Of a stretch of 64,000 bases of DNA, positions 1-8,069 are shown one piece after another. The stretch is from Actinomadura syzygii (GTDB lineage Bacteria > Actinomycetota > Actinomycetes > Streptosporangiales > Streptosporangiaceae). The notes beneath the pieces were generated by a model that saw only the letters and a program-made list of their open reading frames with translations, was not told where the DNA came from and did not search any database. The first letter of the stretch is position 1, and every line of letters begins with the position of its first letter. The stretch spans positions 62,001 to 126,000 of the forward strand of contig NZ_VSFF01000013.1 in NCBI RefSeq assembly GCF_008085905.1. The letters are read 5' to 3'. The position numbers and the translations under genes were made by a program.

Positions 1-111
1 GGCGGATCTGGGCTGGGCGAACGACCGTCCCGTCGTACGCGGAAGCCGGGCCGCATCGTGACGGTGAACGGCACCGCCCAATTCGTCCTGGATTATCCCG
101 CTCACGGCTGA
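1..111 (+). CDS. Possible 3' end of a gene cut by the window edge
   Basis: An open frame enters the window at base 1 and ends at a TGA at 109-111, with 36 visible codons and a tail reading RIVTVNGTAQFVLDYPAHG. Another forward frame is open until 61, so the frame choice is uncertain. Codon bias is only moderate. No family is recognisable from so short a tail. The next 230 bases, to the start of the small ORF at 342, show no convincing gene. Confidence 0.3.
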   Translation, partial: GGSGLGERPSRRTRKPGRIVTVNGTAQFVLDYPAHG

Positions 112-341
112 GCCGACTGGCAACGGGGCGCGGCGCCCCTCAGTCTGAATCGACGGTGGAACACCCTTTGTTTCCAACACCAAAGCCGGTAGGCCGAGCC
201 GGACTATGTCGAGATCGCCTGATCTCGGCTCGCCGGGCCGGCGGCTCTCACCAAGAGGTGAGAATCGTCATGCGGTTATTGCAGGACGTAACCGAAAGTG
301 GGTTGATATTGCCGACGGTGTTGTCTCGATGACTGTGGGTC

Positions 342-623
342 GTGATGGTGCGAGGCGAGGATTCCGGGGCGCATGACGAGGTGCTCCATCTGGCGGCCGG
401 GGCGGCCGACGTGGTGCTCGGCGGGATGCGGGGCCTGGTGCGGCGCCTGCCCGGGTTGGGCGACGTGCGGCAGGAGTTGCGGGCGCGGGGCGAGCTGGCG
501 CTGCGGCGGAACGCGCCCTCGCCGCTGGCGCACATGGAGGTCCTGGCCCGGCGGGTGAGCGAGCGCGCCGCCGCGCCCCCTCAGACGGCCCGGCCCGCCC
601 AGCTCGTGCGGGACGATGGGTGA
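342..623 (+). CDS. Small protein translationally coupled to a polyprenyl synthase
   Basis: This encodes 93 residues. GTG at 342 and ATG at 345 are both possible starts, and neither has a strong ribosome binding site. The product is rich in Leu, Arg and Ala, with a likely helical core (DVVLGGMRGLVRRLPG) and a charged tail. It has no signal peptide, membrane segment or metal motif. Its stop overlaps the start of the prenyl synthase (616) by 8 bases, so the two are probably co-translated. I do not recognise the family. A structural or accessory partner of the synthase is an inference from the overlap alone. Confidence 0.6.
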   Translation: MMVRGEDSGAHDEVLHLAAGAADVVLGGMRGLVRRLPGLGDVRQELRARGELALRRNAPSPLAHMEVLARRVSERAAAPPQTARPAQLVRDDG

Positions 624-1605
624 CCTTCGGGTCCGCGTCGACCGGGCCCTGGAGGAGTTCGTCGAGTCCGAGATCGGCGAGCTGACCGCGCTGGACGGCG
701 AGCTGGCGCCCGTGGCCGAGCAGTTGCGCGCGTCGGTCACCGGGGGCAAGCGGATCCGCCCGGCGTTCTGCTACTGGGGGTGGCGGGCGGCGGGGCAGCC
801 CGACGCCGACTCGATGGTGCGGGCGGCCGCGGCGCTGGAGCTGGTGCACGCGGCGGCGATCGTCCACGACGACATCATCGACCGCAGCCCGCTGCGCCGC
901 GGCCGGGTCACCGCGCACGCCAGGCTCGGCGACGGCCTCGCCATCATGGTCGGCGACCTGCTGCTGGCGTGGGCGGGCGAGCTGTTCCACAGCTCGGGCC
1001 TGCCGCGCGCGTTCCTGGCCCGGGCCGTGTCGGCGTGGACGGCGATGGGCCGGGAGCTGATCGCGGGCGAGTGCCTGGAGATCCTGCGGACCGGGGCCGC
1101 GCCGGACGTGGGCCTGTCGCTCCAGGTCGTGCGGTTGAAGACCGGGTCGTACACGATCGAGTGGCCGCTGCGGATCGGCGCCGTCCTCGGCGGCGCGGCG
1201 CCGGGGGTGCTGTCCGCGCTCGCCGCGTACGCCCGGCCGCTCGGCGAGGCGTTCCAGTTGCGCGACGACCTGTGGGGCGTGTTCGGCGACCCCGCCGAGA
1301 CCGGCAAGTCGTCGCTGGACGACCTGACCGGCCGCAAACCCACCGCGCTGCTGGCCCTCACGCTGCAGCGCGCCGACGGCGGCGACCGCTCCCAGCTGCG
1401 GGAACTGCTGCGGGCGCCCGTCCAGGAGGACGAGGGCGCGCGGATCCGGCAGATCATGCACCGCTCGGGCGCCCGCGACCAGGTCCGGCAGATGATCGAC
1501 GACCGCGCCGCCGCGTCGCGGGCGGCCCTCGCCCGCGCGCGGCTGCCGTCCGAGGCCGCAGGCGCCCTGACCCGACTGATCACCGAGGTGACCGCTGATG
1601 CCTGA
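616..1605 (+). CDS. trans-Polyprenyl diphosphate synthase
   Basis: The 329-residue protein belongs to the all-alpha trans-isoprenyl diphosphate synthase family, which condenses isopentenyl diphosphate with an allylic diphosphate. Visible family motifs are GGKRIRP (43-49), the first Asp-rich motif DDIID (85-89) followed by RRG, the KT pair (175-176), and the second Asp-rich motif DDLWGVFGD (217-225). Residues at -4 and -5 from the first motif are alanines. In this family small residues there usually permit long products, so a chain longer than C20 is inferred. The ATG at 616 lies inside the upstream ORF, and the 3' end overlaps the MpaB-type oxygenase by 8 bases, giving a tight three-gene operon. 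Confidence 0.93.
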   Translation: MGDLRVRVDRALEEFVESEIGELTALDGELAPVAEQLRASVTGGKRIRPAFCYWGWRAAGQPDADSMVRAAAALELVHAAAIVHDDIIDRSPLRRGRVTAHARLGDGLAIMVGDLLLAWAGELFHSSGLPRAFLARAVSAWTAMGRELIAGECLEILRTGAAPDVGLSLQVVRLKTGSYTIEWPLRIGAVLGGAAPGVLSALAAYARPLGEAFQLRDDLWGVFGDPAETGKSSLDDLTGRKPTALLALTLQRADGGDRSQLRELLRAPVQEDEGARIRQIMHRSGARDQVRQMIDDRAAASRAALARARLPSEAAGALTRLITEVTADA

Positions 1606-2788
1606 ACCCGCCACCGCCGAGACCGGCCCGTCCACCGCGAAGGGCCGGTACACCGGCGCCTACATGGACTCGCTGCGCCTCAAGGGCGACAAACTCGCCG
1701 ACGCCACCGTCGAGGCCCTGTTCACCGGCGGGGAGGTGCCCCGGTTCAACACGCTGATGCGCTGGGTCACCACCTCCGGGCAGGAGCTGCCCGCCGGGCT
1801 CCCGGTCGCCGCCCGCGACTACCTGGAGGCCACGGCCACGCCGCCGGAGTGGGTGGACTGGGGGATGATGGAGCAGGCGCGGGAGTTCTTCATCGACAAC
1901 GACGTGCACATCTCCACCGCGTTGTCGTTCGCGTCCATGCCCGCGTGCTACGTCGTCCCGCACGTGGCGAAACTGCTGTCGGCCACCCACTCGCTGGAAT
2001 ACCCGGCGCGGCGGATGGCGGAGACCGGGCAGTTCACCGTCTACCTCATGCAACCCGACGCGTTCCAGGCCGGAGGGCGGTTCCTTCCGGCCGCGCAGAA
2101 GGTGCGGCTGCTGCACGCCACGATCCGCCGCCACCTGCGCCAGGAGAACCGCTGGCCCGAACCCGTGGCGATCTGCCAGGAGGACATGCTCGGCGGGCTG
2201 ATGATGTTCAGCATCCAGGTGCTGGACGCCCTGCACCGCCTCGGCGTCCACATCACGCCCGGCGGCGCCGACGCCTACTACTACGCCTGGAAGGTCGTGG
2301 GCGCCGTCCTGGGCTGCGACCCGGAGGAGATCCCGCCCGACCTGGAGGCGGCACGCGAGTTCTCCGACCGGTACATGATGCGCCACATGGGTCCCTCGAC
2401 CGAGGGCGTCCACCTGACCCGGCAACTGATCGACATGTACGAGCAGGTCGTGCCCGGCACCTTGCTGGACCCCATCGTCCCGGCCCTCATCCGCTTCCTG
2501 ATCGGCGACACCGCCGCCGACTGGCTCCAGGTCCCCCGCTCCCGCTTCGACACTCTCGTCAAGATGGGCCCCGCCCTGCTGGGCGTCCTCGAAAGCTTCG
2601 AGGACCGCGGCCCGTGGGCGGCCCAGATGTCCGACCGGCTCGGCCGCCTGGTCACCCACCTGGAGCTGTCGTCACTGACCCGCGGCCGCGTGATGCACTA
2701 CGCCATTCCCGAAGAACTCAAACCCGCCCACGGCATCCCCACGCCTTCCAACCGCTGGACGCCTCCCCCTCCCGCCGACCACCCGTAG
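1598..2788 (+). CDS. MpaB/latex-clearing-protein family oxygenase (DUF2236)
   Basis: The 396-residue product matches the DUF2236 family, which includes the rubber oxygenase Lcp and MpaB, the enzyme that cleaves the farnesyl chain of mycophenolic acid intermediates. These are heme-binding oxygenases acting on isoprenoid C=C bonds. The conserved helix VRLLHATIRRHL (169-180) carries the histidines expected around the heme pocket, and the EDMLGGLMMFS segment near 196 follows as in relatives. No signal peptide is seen, so it is probably cytoplasmic or peripheral. The start overlaps the prenyl synthase stop, so the oxygenase likely acts on a product of that synthase. The specific substrate is unknown. 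Confidence 0.88.
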   Translation: MPEPATAETGPSTAKGRYTGAYMDSLRLKGDKLADATVEALFTGGEVPRFNTLMRWVTTSGQELPAGLPVAARDYLEATATPPEWVDWGMMEQAREFFIDNDVHISTALSFASMPACYVVPHVAKLLSATHSLEYPARRMAETGQFTVYLMQPDAFQAGGRFLPAAQKVRLLHATIRRHLRQENRWPEPVAICQEDMLGGLMMFSIQVLDALHRLGVHITPGGADAYYYAWKVVGAVLGCDPEEIPPDLEAAREFSDRYMMRHMGPSTEGVHLTRQLIDMYEQVVPGTLLDPIVPALIRFLIGDTAADWLQVPRSRFDTLVKMGPALLGVLESFEDRGPWAAQMSDRLGRLVTHLELSSLTRGRVMHYAIPEELKPAHGIPTPSNRWTPPPPADHP

Positions 2789-2799
2789 CGGGCCAGCCG

Positions 2800-3429
2800 T
2801 CAGCGTCGGCTGTTCTGGGCGATGTGTTGGGCGACGGACTTCGCGAGGTAAGGCTCCAAGGGCTGGCCTTGGGCGGGGTCGTCCGAGAGGAGCAGCGGCG
2901 TGCCGTCCTGGCCCTTGCCGAAGCAGGCGATGCGACCGGTTTCGACGCCTACGGCCGGGTCGAGGACGTACGGACTGTTGTTCGCCCACATCACCTGCTG
3001 GTCGGCCGCCAGGCCCGTCCGGAGCCGCGCCTTGCGCAGCTTCTTGTTCTTCGGAGGGTTCTCCGAGAGTGGGTAGGCGGGCAGCAGCGGTTGCAGGCGG
3101 GCCATCGGGTACGCGCGGGCGTCGGCGTCCAACGCGAAGGGCCCGAGCGGCCAGCGGCGGCCGACGATCACGACGCGCCCGGCGAGCACGAGCCCCCAGA
3201 GCTCCAGCCGCTGGTTGGGCTTGCGCGCCTCCAGCACGGGGACGGGCGGGACGCCGGCGTCTCGCAGGTGGCGTGCCGCGGCCGACAGCAGGTCCTGGAC
3301 GCGGGCGACGACCTGCTGCCATTCGGGGAGTTCGCCGTGCCGCCGGGCGCTCTCGTGCGCGGCGTGCGCCGCCGCCTGCGCGTCGATCCTGCGCCGCTCG
3401 GCCGACACCAGATCATCGAAGTCGGACAC
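2800..3429 (-). CDS. Hypothetical protein, conserved-looking
   Basis: This is a 209-residue cytoplasmic protein read from GTG at 3429, preceded by AAAGGA at a good distance. The first 50 residues are Ala/Arg/Glu-rich and probably helical. A beta-rich centre (LELWGLVLAGRVVIVGRRWPLG) follows, then a lysine patch (PPKNKKLRKARLR), then a segment containing VMWANNSPYVLDP and FGKGQDGTPLLLSDDP. I do not recognise the family. It is convergent with the oxygenase operon (11-base gap) and divergent from the histidine kinase at 3571. A much longer reverse frame running to 4710 is a shadow of that kinase. Confidence 0.75.
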   Translation of the reverse strand: MSDFDDLVSAERRRIDAQAAAHAAHESARRHGELPEWQQVVARVQDLLSAAARHLRDAGVPPVPVLEARKPNQRLELWGLVLAGRVVIVGRRWPLGPFALDADARAYPMARLQPLLPAYPLSENPPKNKKLRKARLRTGLAADQQVMWANNSPYVLDPAVGVETGRIACFGKGQDGTPLLLSDDPAQGQPLEPYLAKSVAQHIAQNSRR

Positions 3430-3570
3430 GTCGCCGTCCTTTCGCGTCGCGGGCCTGGGAGCGCCGCGTACACGGCGGCCGGCCCCTAGACGATCGCACA
3501 CGCGGTCAAGGGAAGGCCCCCGGGAAATGCCGGGTAGTGCGGACGAATCGGCATCGTGGATCATTCGGTC

Positions 3571-4797
3571 ATGAAGTTGATCGGCGGGCTGGCGACACCC
3601 GCGCTGCCGACGACTCCGGCCGGGGTCGAGCTGTGCGCGGTGGCGGTGTTCGCGGGCGTGCGCGCGGTGAACCTCGCGCAGTTCGCCGTCGCGTCGCCGG
3701 TCGCGCTGCGGGAGGCGACCTCGCCGGTCCTGCTGCTGGTGGTCCTCGGCGGCTACCTGGCCGAGTCGGCGGCGATCGGCGCGGTCGTGGTGAGCGCCCG
3801 CGCCTACCGCGACCGCCGCTGGGGCTGGGCCGACACGGCGACCGCCGGTGCGGTGCTGCTGGCCCAGCCGCTGTTCACCGCCGCGTCCGACCGTACGGGG
3901 AGCTGGACGGCGTGGGGCTTCGCCTGCACGTTGAGCTCCGCCGTGGGAGCGGCGGTCGTGTTCACTCGGCGACGGCACATCGCGGTCGCCGTCGTCGTGC
4001 TCGCCGGGTGCTACCTGGTCGCCACCCTGCCGGGGGCGGCGGGCGGCTCGGCGGCGACCGCACTGGGGAACGCCTTCGCCTATGTCGGGTTCGCGGTGCT
4101 GGCCCGGCTCCTGGTCGGTTACCTGCGGCGGTTGGCGGGCGACGCCGAGCGCGCACGGTCGGAGGCGGCGCGGGCGGCGGCCGAGGCGGCGCGGCTGCGG
4201 GAGCGGGAACGGCAGCAGCGGTTGCTGCACGACAACATCAGCGTGCTGCGGCTGTTCGCCGGAGGCGGCGTACCGGAGGAGCTGGACGGCCCGCTTCGCG
4301 CGCAGGCGATGGCGCTGGCCAACCGGGTCCGCGCATTCCTGGACGACCCGCCGGTGGAGGCTGGCGAGCCCGGCCCGTCGCTGGTCTCGGTGCTGCGCGC
4401 GGCCGTCGGCGACTACCGGGACCTGCCCGTCGAGGCGAGCGTGGAGTTGGCCGACGGCGTCCCGCTTCCGGAACCCGCCGCCGGGGCCGTCCGCGCCGCC
4501 GTGGGCACCCTGCTGGCGAACGTGCGGATGCACGCGGACGCTTCGAACGTCGTCGTCCACGCCGACGCCGACCCCGCCGAAGGCGAGTGGGAGGTGACCG
4601 TCGCCGACGACGGCCGCGGCTTCGACCCGGCCGCCACGCCGCGCGGGTTCGGGCTGCGCGACCAGGTCGAGCGGGCCTTGGCCGCCCACGGAATCGCCGT
4701 CCACGTGCACTCGGTCCCCGGCGACGGGACGCGGGTCACGCTGCGCGGCCCCCTGCCCGCCTCGTGGGAGGCCGTCGAGCCGGAGGGCACGCCGTGA
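3571..4797 (+). CDS. Two-component sensor histidine kinase (NarL-type partner)
   Basis: The 408-residue kinase has about four to five N-terminal membrane segments (roughly 10-160). A helix rich in Arg/Ala/Glu leads to the phosphoacceptor segment RLLHDNISVL, and the C-terminal HATPase has the N box (LLANVRMHADA) and G box (DDGRGFD, then GFGLRDQV). The His sits in a LLHDN context, as in HisKA_3-like kinases that pair with LuxR/NarL regulators. The ATG at 3571 is chosen, and an in-frame GTG lies at 3556. The stop overlaps the response regulator start in a GTGA arrangement, so the two form one operon. The signal sensed is unknown. Confidence 0.88.
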   Translation: MKLIGGLATPALPTTPAGVELCAVAVFAGVRAVNLAQFAVASPVALREATSPVLLLVVLGGYLAESAAIGAVVVSARAYRDRRWGWADTATAGAVLLAQPLFTAASDRTGSWTAWGFACTLSSAVGAAVVFTRRRHIAVAVVVLAGCYLVATLPGAAGGSAATALGNAFAYVGFAVLARLLVGYLRRLAGDAERARSEAARAAAEAARLRERERQQRLLHDNISVLRLFAGGGVPEELDGPLRAQAMALANRVRAFLDDPPVEAGEPGPSLVSVLRAAVGDYRDLPVEASVELADGVPLPEPAAGAVRAAVGTLLANVRMHADASNVVVHADADPAEGEWEVTVADDGRGFDPAATPRGFGLRDQVERALAAHGIAVHVHSVPGDGTRVTLRGPLPASWEAVEPEGTP

Positions 4798-5471
4798 CGG
4801 GCGACGAGCCGCAGGTGCGGGTCGCGGCGATCGACGACGACACCCTCATCCGGGACGGCCTCCGGGTCCTGGTGCCCGGTCTGGACGTCGTGGCCGCGTG
4901 CCGGGACGTGGCGGAGTTCCTGGCCGTCCGTCCGCGCGTGGAGGTCGTCCTGCTCGACCTCACGCTGACCGGCACCGCGACCGATCCCGTCCTCCAGGGG
5001 ACGGACGCGGTGGCGGCGCTCGCCGCGGACGGGTGGCGGGTCCTCGTCTACACCAACGAGCGGCGCCGCGCCGTGCTGGTCGCGTGCCTGAACGCGGGGG
5101 CGCGCGGCGTCGTCCACAAGGCCGAGCCGCTGCCCGCGCTCGCCGCTGCCGCCGCCGATGTCGCGGCCGGTCGGATCGTCATCACGCAGGCGCTGACCGG
5201 GCTGGCAGAGCTGGCCGGACGGCGCGGACGGCTGCCCGACCTGTCCCCTCGGGAACGGGACGTGCTGGCCGGACGGGCCCGCGGCGAGTCGTTCCGCAGC
5301 ATCGCGCGGCGCCTGTTCATCACCGAGAAGACCGCGTCCGGCTACATGGACCAGGTCAAGCACAAGTTCGCCGCCTACCTGCGCGAACATTCGCCCGCGG
5401 ACCTGGAGCGCGCACTCGGCCTGGAACCTTCCGGGCTCACCGACCGGCATCCGCGCGACGCGCTCCCCTGA
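4794..5471 (+). CDS. LuxR/NarL-family response regulator
   Basis: This is a 225-residue two-domain regulator. The receiver domain shows the acidic cluster IDDD near residue 13, a phosphoacceptor context VVLLDLTL, a conserved T/S position (VLVYTNE) and the Lys in VVHKAE. The C-terminal DNA-binding domain begins LSPRERDVLAGRARGESFRSIARRL and continues with a recognition helix around TEKTASGYMDQVK. GTG at 4794 overlaps the kinase stop, giving co-translation. The target genes are not evident, but the membrane protein at 5573 lies directly downstream and is a reasonable candidate. Confidence 0.9.
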   Translation: MTGDEPQVRVAAIDDDTLIRDGLRVLVPGLDVVAACRDVAEFLAVRPRVEVVLLDLTLTGTATDPVLQGTDAVAALAADGWRVLVYTNERRRAVLVACLNAGARGVVHKAEPLPALAAAAADVAAGRIVITQALTGLAELAGRRGRLPDLSPRERDVLAGRARGESFRSIARRLFITEKTASGYMDQVKHKFAAYLREHSPADLERALGLEPSGLTDRHPRDALP

Positions 5472-5572
5472 TCCGCAGCGCTTTCCCCACCGGCTCCCGT
5501 CCGTTCGCCCCGCCCCGCCGCCGCCCGCGCGACGACCTCGTCCGCGCGGACCGTGATCACGCAAGGAGCCGT

Positions 5573-6868
5573 ATGCCGTCCTCAGCCCTCCCCTGTCCGC
5601 GGCGCGGCACCGCCTGGTTCCTGGCCGTGGGAACGCTCGTGATCGCGTTCCTGTGCGTCCTCGCGCCCGCCGCGCGCGCCGACGCCCCGTCGCTGCGCGC
5701 CACTCCCGCGCACCCGACCAACCGCGAACCCGTGACGATCAGCGGCAGGTTCGAGGGCGCCGCCTCGGGCTTGAGCGTCGTCCTGCAACGGCGGGGCGGC
5801 ATGTTCGGCGGCGAATGGGAGCCCGCCGCGTCGGCCACGACGCGGAAGGGCGGCTCGTTCGCCTTCCACCTCGGCCGGGTCGACAGCGACGAGACGTACC
5901 GGGCGGTGCTGTCCGGCGACGGGACGCGCCGGAGGCTGTCCAAGGAGTTCGAGCTGGGCGTCCGGTACGAGTCGGTCGACCGCCGCTGGGTCCGCGGGGA
6001 CGCCTCCGGCAACCGCGAGACGCTCTTCGCCTGCTTCGACTCGGGCGGCGACCAGTGCGCGAGCGACGACGACGCCAACACCTCGCCCACCTGGCTCGCC
6101 GGCGTCCTGATCCTGTGCTTCCTCGGCGGCGGCGCGCTGCTGGTGTGGGGCGCGATGGCGCTGCCCAAGAAGGTGCGCGCCCCGGCGGCCGTCGTCGGCC
6201 TGGTCGCCTGGGTCCCGCTGTTCCACAACCTGGCCTTCGGCTATGCGATCCCCCGCGTCGGGGTGGAGCACAACGCCATCCTCGTCACGTTCCTGTACCC
6301 GCTGTACCTGCTCGTCCTGCTGCTCGGCATCGCCGTGATGATCGGCTATCCGTTCCTCATGGTCGGGCTGATGCGGGCGGACGTCATGCCGCAGGGCCGT
6401 CCGGGACGGGCCGGGCTGTTCGGCGTCGTGATCGCCGTCCTGGTGGCCTGGGGACAGATCTACAAGCACTCGCCCGCCATCGCGGCCGGGCCGTTCGCGG
6501 TGAAGACGCAGTGGCTCAACGACGCGGTGCACACCTGGTCGCTGCACTGGCCGCTCTCCGTCCTCTGGACGGTCCTGGAGTTCTTCGCCACGGAGGCGGG
6601 CCTGGTCTCGTTCGGCGCACTCGCTCTCGTCTCCGTGCTGCTGCCCGCTCCCCGCGGCCTGCCGGGCACCTCGGCACTGGCGCTGGCGCACGGCACCGCC
6701 GCGAACGTGTCGGCCGTCATCGTGGGCAGCGCGGCCGTCGTCGTCATCTCGATCGTCGCGTTCGCGGTCTTCGTCCTGGCGGCCGTCGTGCTGATGGCCT
6801 ACGTCATGTTCTACATCCTGGTCGCCTTCACGACCGCCGCCATGCTGGCCTACCTCTTCAAACGCTAA
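5573..6868 (+). CDS. Secreted-domain multi-pass membrane protein of unknown function
   Basis: The 431-residue protein starts at ATG 5573 behind AAGGAG. It has an N-terminal signal peptide ending near ARADAP, then an extracellular beta-sandwich-like domain (about 35-165). That domain begins LRATPAHPTNREPVTISGRF, resembling bacterial Ig-like or carboxypeptidase-regulatory-type folds, and includes CFDSGGDQC as a possible disulfide. At least seven hydrophobic membrane segments follow, from about 175 to 431, and the protein ends LAYLFKR. No catalytic motif is visible. It follows a two-component system and may be its output or an accessory sensor; that is inference. The family is not recognised. 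Confidence 0.8.
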   Translation: MPSSALPCPRRGTAWFLAVGTLVIAFLCVLAPAARADAPSLRATPAHPTNREPVTISGRFEGAASGLSVVLQRRGGMFGGEWEPAASATTRKGGSFAFHLGRVDSDETYRAVLSGDGTRRRLSKEFELGVRYESVDRRWVRGDASGNRETLFACFDSGGDQCASDDDANTSPTWLAGVLILCFLGGGALLVWGAMALPKKVRAPAAVVGLVAWVPLFHNLAFGYAIPRVGVEHNAILVTFLYPLYLLVLLLGIAVMIGYPFLMVGLMRADVMPQGRPGRAGLFGVVIAVLVAWGQIYKHSPAIAAGPFAVKTQWLNDAVHTWSLHWPLSVLWTVLEFFATEAGLVSFGALALVSVLLPAPRGLPGTSALALAHGTAANVSAVIVGSAAVVVISIVAFAVFVLAAVVLMAYVMFYILVAFTTAAMLAYLFKR

Positions 6869-7223
6869 GCCTGCGGCGAGGTCAGCCAAGTACTTCGCGC
6901 AGGATCCGGACAGCCTTCGGCCCCGACCTAGCCACCCCGACGCAGCCGAACGATGCGAGGAAAATCGGTGGATCGGCTGGTCGGGGGGTTGTTAGGGTCG
7001 GGGCGTCTTGTTGGTCATGGTCGGCCTCTGTGCCTAGAGAGTCAGGTTTTATGCCCCGGTCAGCGCCGAGCGCGCTTACCCATGCCCTGGGCCGTCAACG
7101 CCCCTGACAGTTCTCTCCCTGTCGGCCGGACGGCCAGGTTCGCTGTGCGCGGCGACTCCAGCAAGGCGCGTTCGGCGCTTCCTTGCTGCTGTTCCATGAC
7201 CGATCGGCAAGGAGGACCCTGCT
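6869..7223 (+). other. Intergenic region with imperfect long hairpin and a leader stem-loop
   Basis: There is no convincing gene in these 355 bases. Bases 6921-6933 pair with 6975-6986 (CCCCGACC against GGTCGGGG, continued by AGCC/GGCT with one bulge), forming a long inverted repeat downstream of the membrane protein. GGTCGGGG recurs at 6995-7002. A second hairpin lies at 7160-7187, just before the RNHCP gene. Confidence 0.6.
7160..7187 (+). promoter_or_regulatory. Leader stem-loop before the RNHCP gene pair
   Basis: AGCAAGG (7160-7166) pairs perfectly with CCTTGCT (7181-7187), and an inner CGC/GCG helix encloses a GTTCG loop. The hairpin ends 23 bases before the GGAGG ribosome binding site (7211-7215) of the first RNHCP gene. 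It lacks a T-run, so it is not a typical terminator. A role in leader folding or mRNA stability is inference. Confidence 0.45.
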
Positions 7224-7586
7224 GTGTCCAAGGACGTATCACGCTCCGTACTCAGCACCGAGACATTCGACTGCGTGCGCTGCGGCCTGAACGTGGCCGC
7301 GCTCGCCCCGGACGGCGTCCGGCGCAACCACTGCCCGAGCTGCCTGCACTCCCGGCACGTCCTCGACCGCGAGGGCGGACGGCCAGAGTGCGGGTCGCAG
7401 ATGGCGCCGATCTCCATCGCGGTGCTGCGGAACGGCGACTGGATGGTCGTCCACCGCTGCTCGCGGTGCGGCGAGCTCACGTCCAACCCCATCAGCGGTG
7501 ACGACAACCAGTTCATCCTGATGCGGATGGCCGTGCGACCGCTGGCACAACCACCGTTCCCGCTCGAACCTTTCGGCGATCTCTGA
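7224..7586 (+). CDS. RNHCP-domain zinc-ribbon protein, copy 1
   Basis: The 120-residue protein contains the RNHCP signature itself (RRNHCPSCLHSRHV), flanked by paired cysteines CVRC and CSRC and a further Cys at PECGSQM. This gives a treble-clef or zinc-ribbon-like arrangement of about seven cysteines. RNHCP-domain proteins are small actinobacterial proteins of undefined role, probably zinc-binding. GTG at 7224 has GGAGG upstream. The neighbouring gene at 7594 encodes a diverged second copy with the same motif order, so this looks like a local tandem duplication in one operon. Confidence 0.9.
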   Translation: MSKDVSRSVLSTETFDCVRCGLNVAALAPDGVRRNHCPSCLHSRHVLDREGGRPECGSQMAPISIAVLRNGDWMVVHRCSRCGELTSNPISGDDNQFILMRMAVRPLAQPPFPLEPFGDL

Positions 7587-7593
7587 GGCACCC

Positions 7594-7992
7594 ATGCCAC
7601 GGCGAAAACACCGGCGGGAAAGAGTCCAGCGGCGCAAGGCCGGGCCGGAGGGACGGCTCGACGCGTTCCGATGCGTCGGATGCCGTCTCGACGTCCCGGC
7701 CGACGCGCCGGGGACGGTGCACCGCAACCACTGTCCGCACTGCCTGACCAGCCTGCACCTCGACGACCTGACGCCGGGCGACCGGCGGGCGGGCTGCCGA
7801 GGGCGGATGGCGCCGCTCAGCCTCACCGTGCGGCCGGACGGTGAATGGATGCTCATCCATCACTGCGTGTCGTGCGAGGCGCTGAGCGTCAACCGCATCG
7901 CGGGCGACGACAACGCGCTCGCCCTGCTCCGCATCGCCGTGCGTCCCCTGCGGGACGACCGGCTGCGGGCGGGCCTGCGGACGGTCACCTAG
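7594..7992 (+). CDS. RNHCP-domain zinc-ribbon protein, copy 2
   Basis: This is a 132-residue paralogue of the upstream gene, 7 bases after its stop. It has a basic N-terminal extension (MPRRKHRRERVQRRK), then CVGC, the signature VHRNHCPHCLTSLH, GCRGRMAPLS, CVSC, and the shared tail SVNRIAGDDNALALLRIAVRPL. The basic tail, absent from copy 1, suggests nucleic-acid or ribosome contact; this is inference. A strong bidirectional terminator follows the TAG. Confidence 0.9.
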   Translation: MPRRKHRRERVQRRKAGPEGRLDAFRCVGCRLDVPADAPGTVHRNHCPHCLTSLHLDDLTPGDRRAGCRGRMAPLSLTVRPDGEWMLIHHCVSCEALSVNRIAGDDNALALLRIAVRPLRDDRLRAGLRTVT

Positions 7993-8002
7993 AAAACACG
8001 AC

Positions 8003-8031
8003 GGCGCCCTCCGCCATCGGCGGAGGGCGCC
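8003..8031. terminator. Bidirectional terminator between RNHCP genes and the WD40 kinase
   Basis: A perfect 13-bp stem (GGCGCCCTCCGCC against its complement) closes a 3-base ATC loop. On the reverse strand the stem is followed by a short T-run (complement of GAAAACAC at 7992-7999). It therefore suits the convergent kinase best and probably also stops forward transcription. Confidence 0.85.
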
Positions 8032-8069
8032 CATCCGTCGACGGTCTCGTTCAGGCTGAGCGCCGCCGC

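Noticed and set aside
268..1653. Long reverse-strand open frame opposite the prenyl synthase
   Set aside because: It is the complementary shadow of the real gene: its composition is Arg/Ala/Pro-rich without domains, while the forward frame has complete prenyl-synthase motifs.
2800..4710. 636-residue reverse frame spanning the histidine kinase
   Set aside because: Only the part at 2800-3429 has plausible protein sequence and a good start; the rest mirrors the kinase gene.
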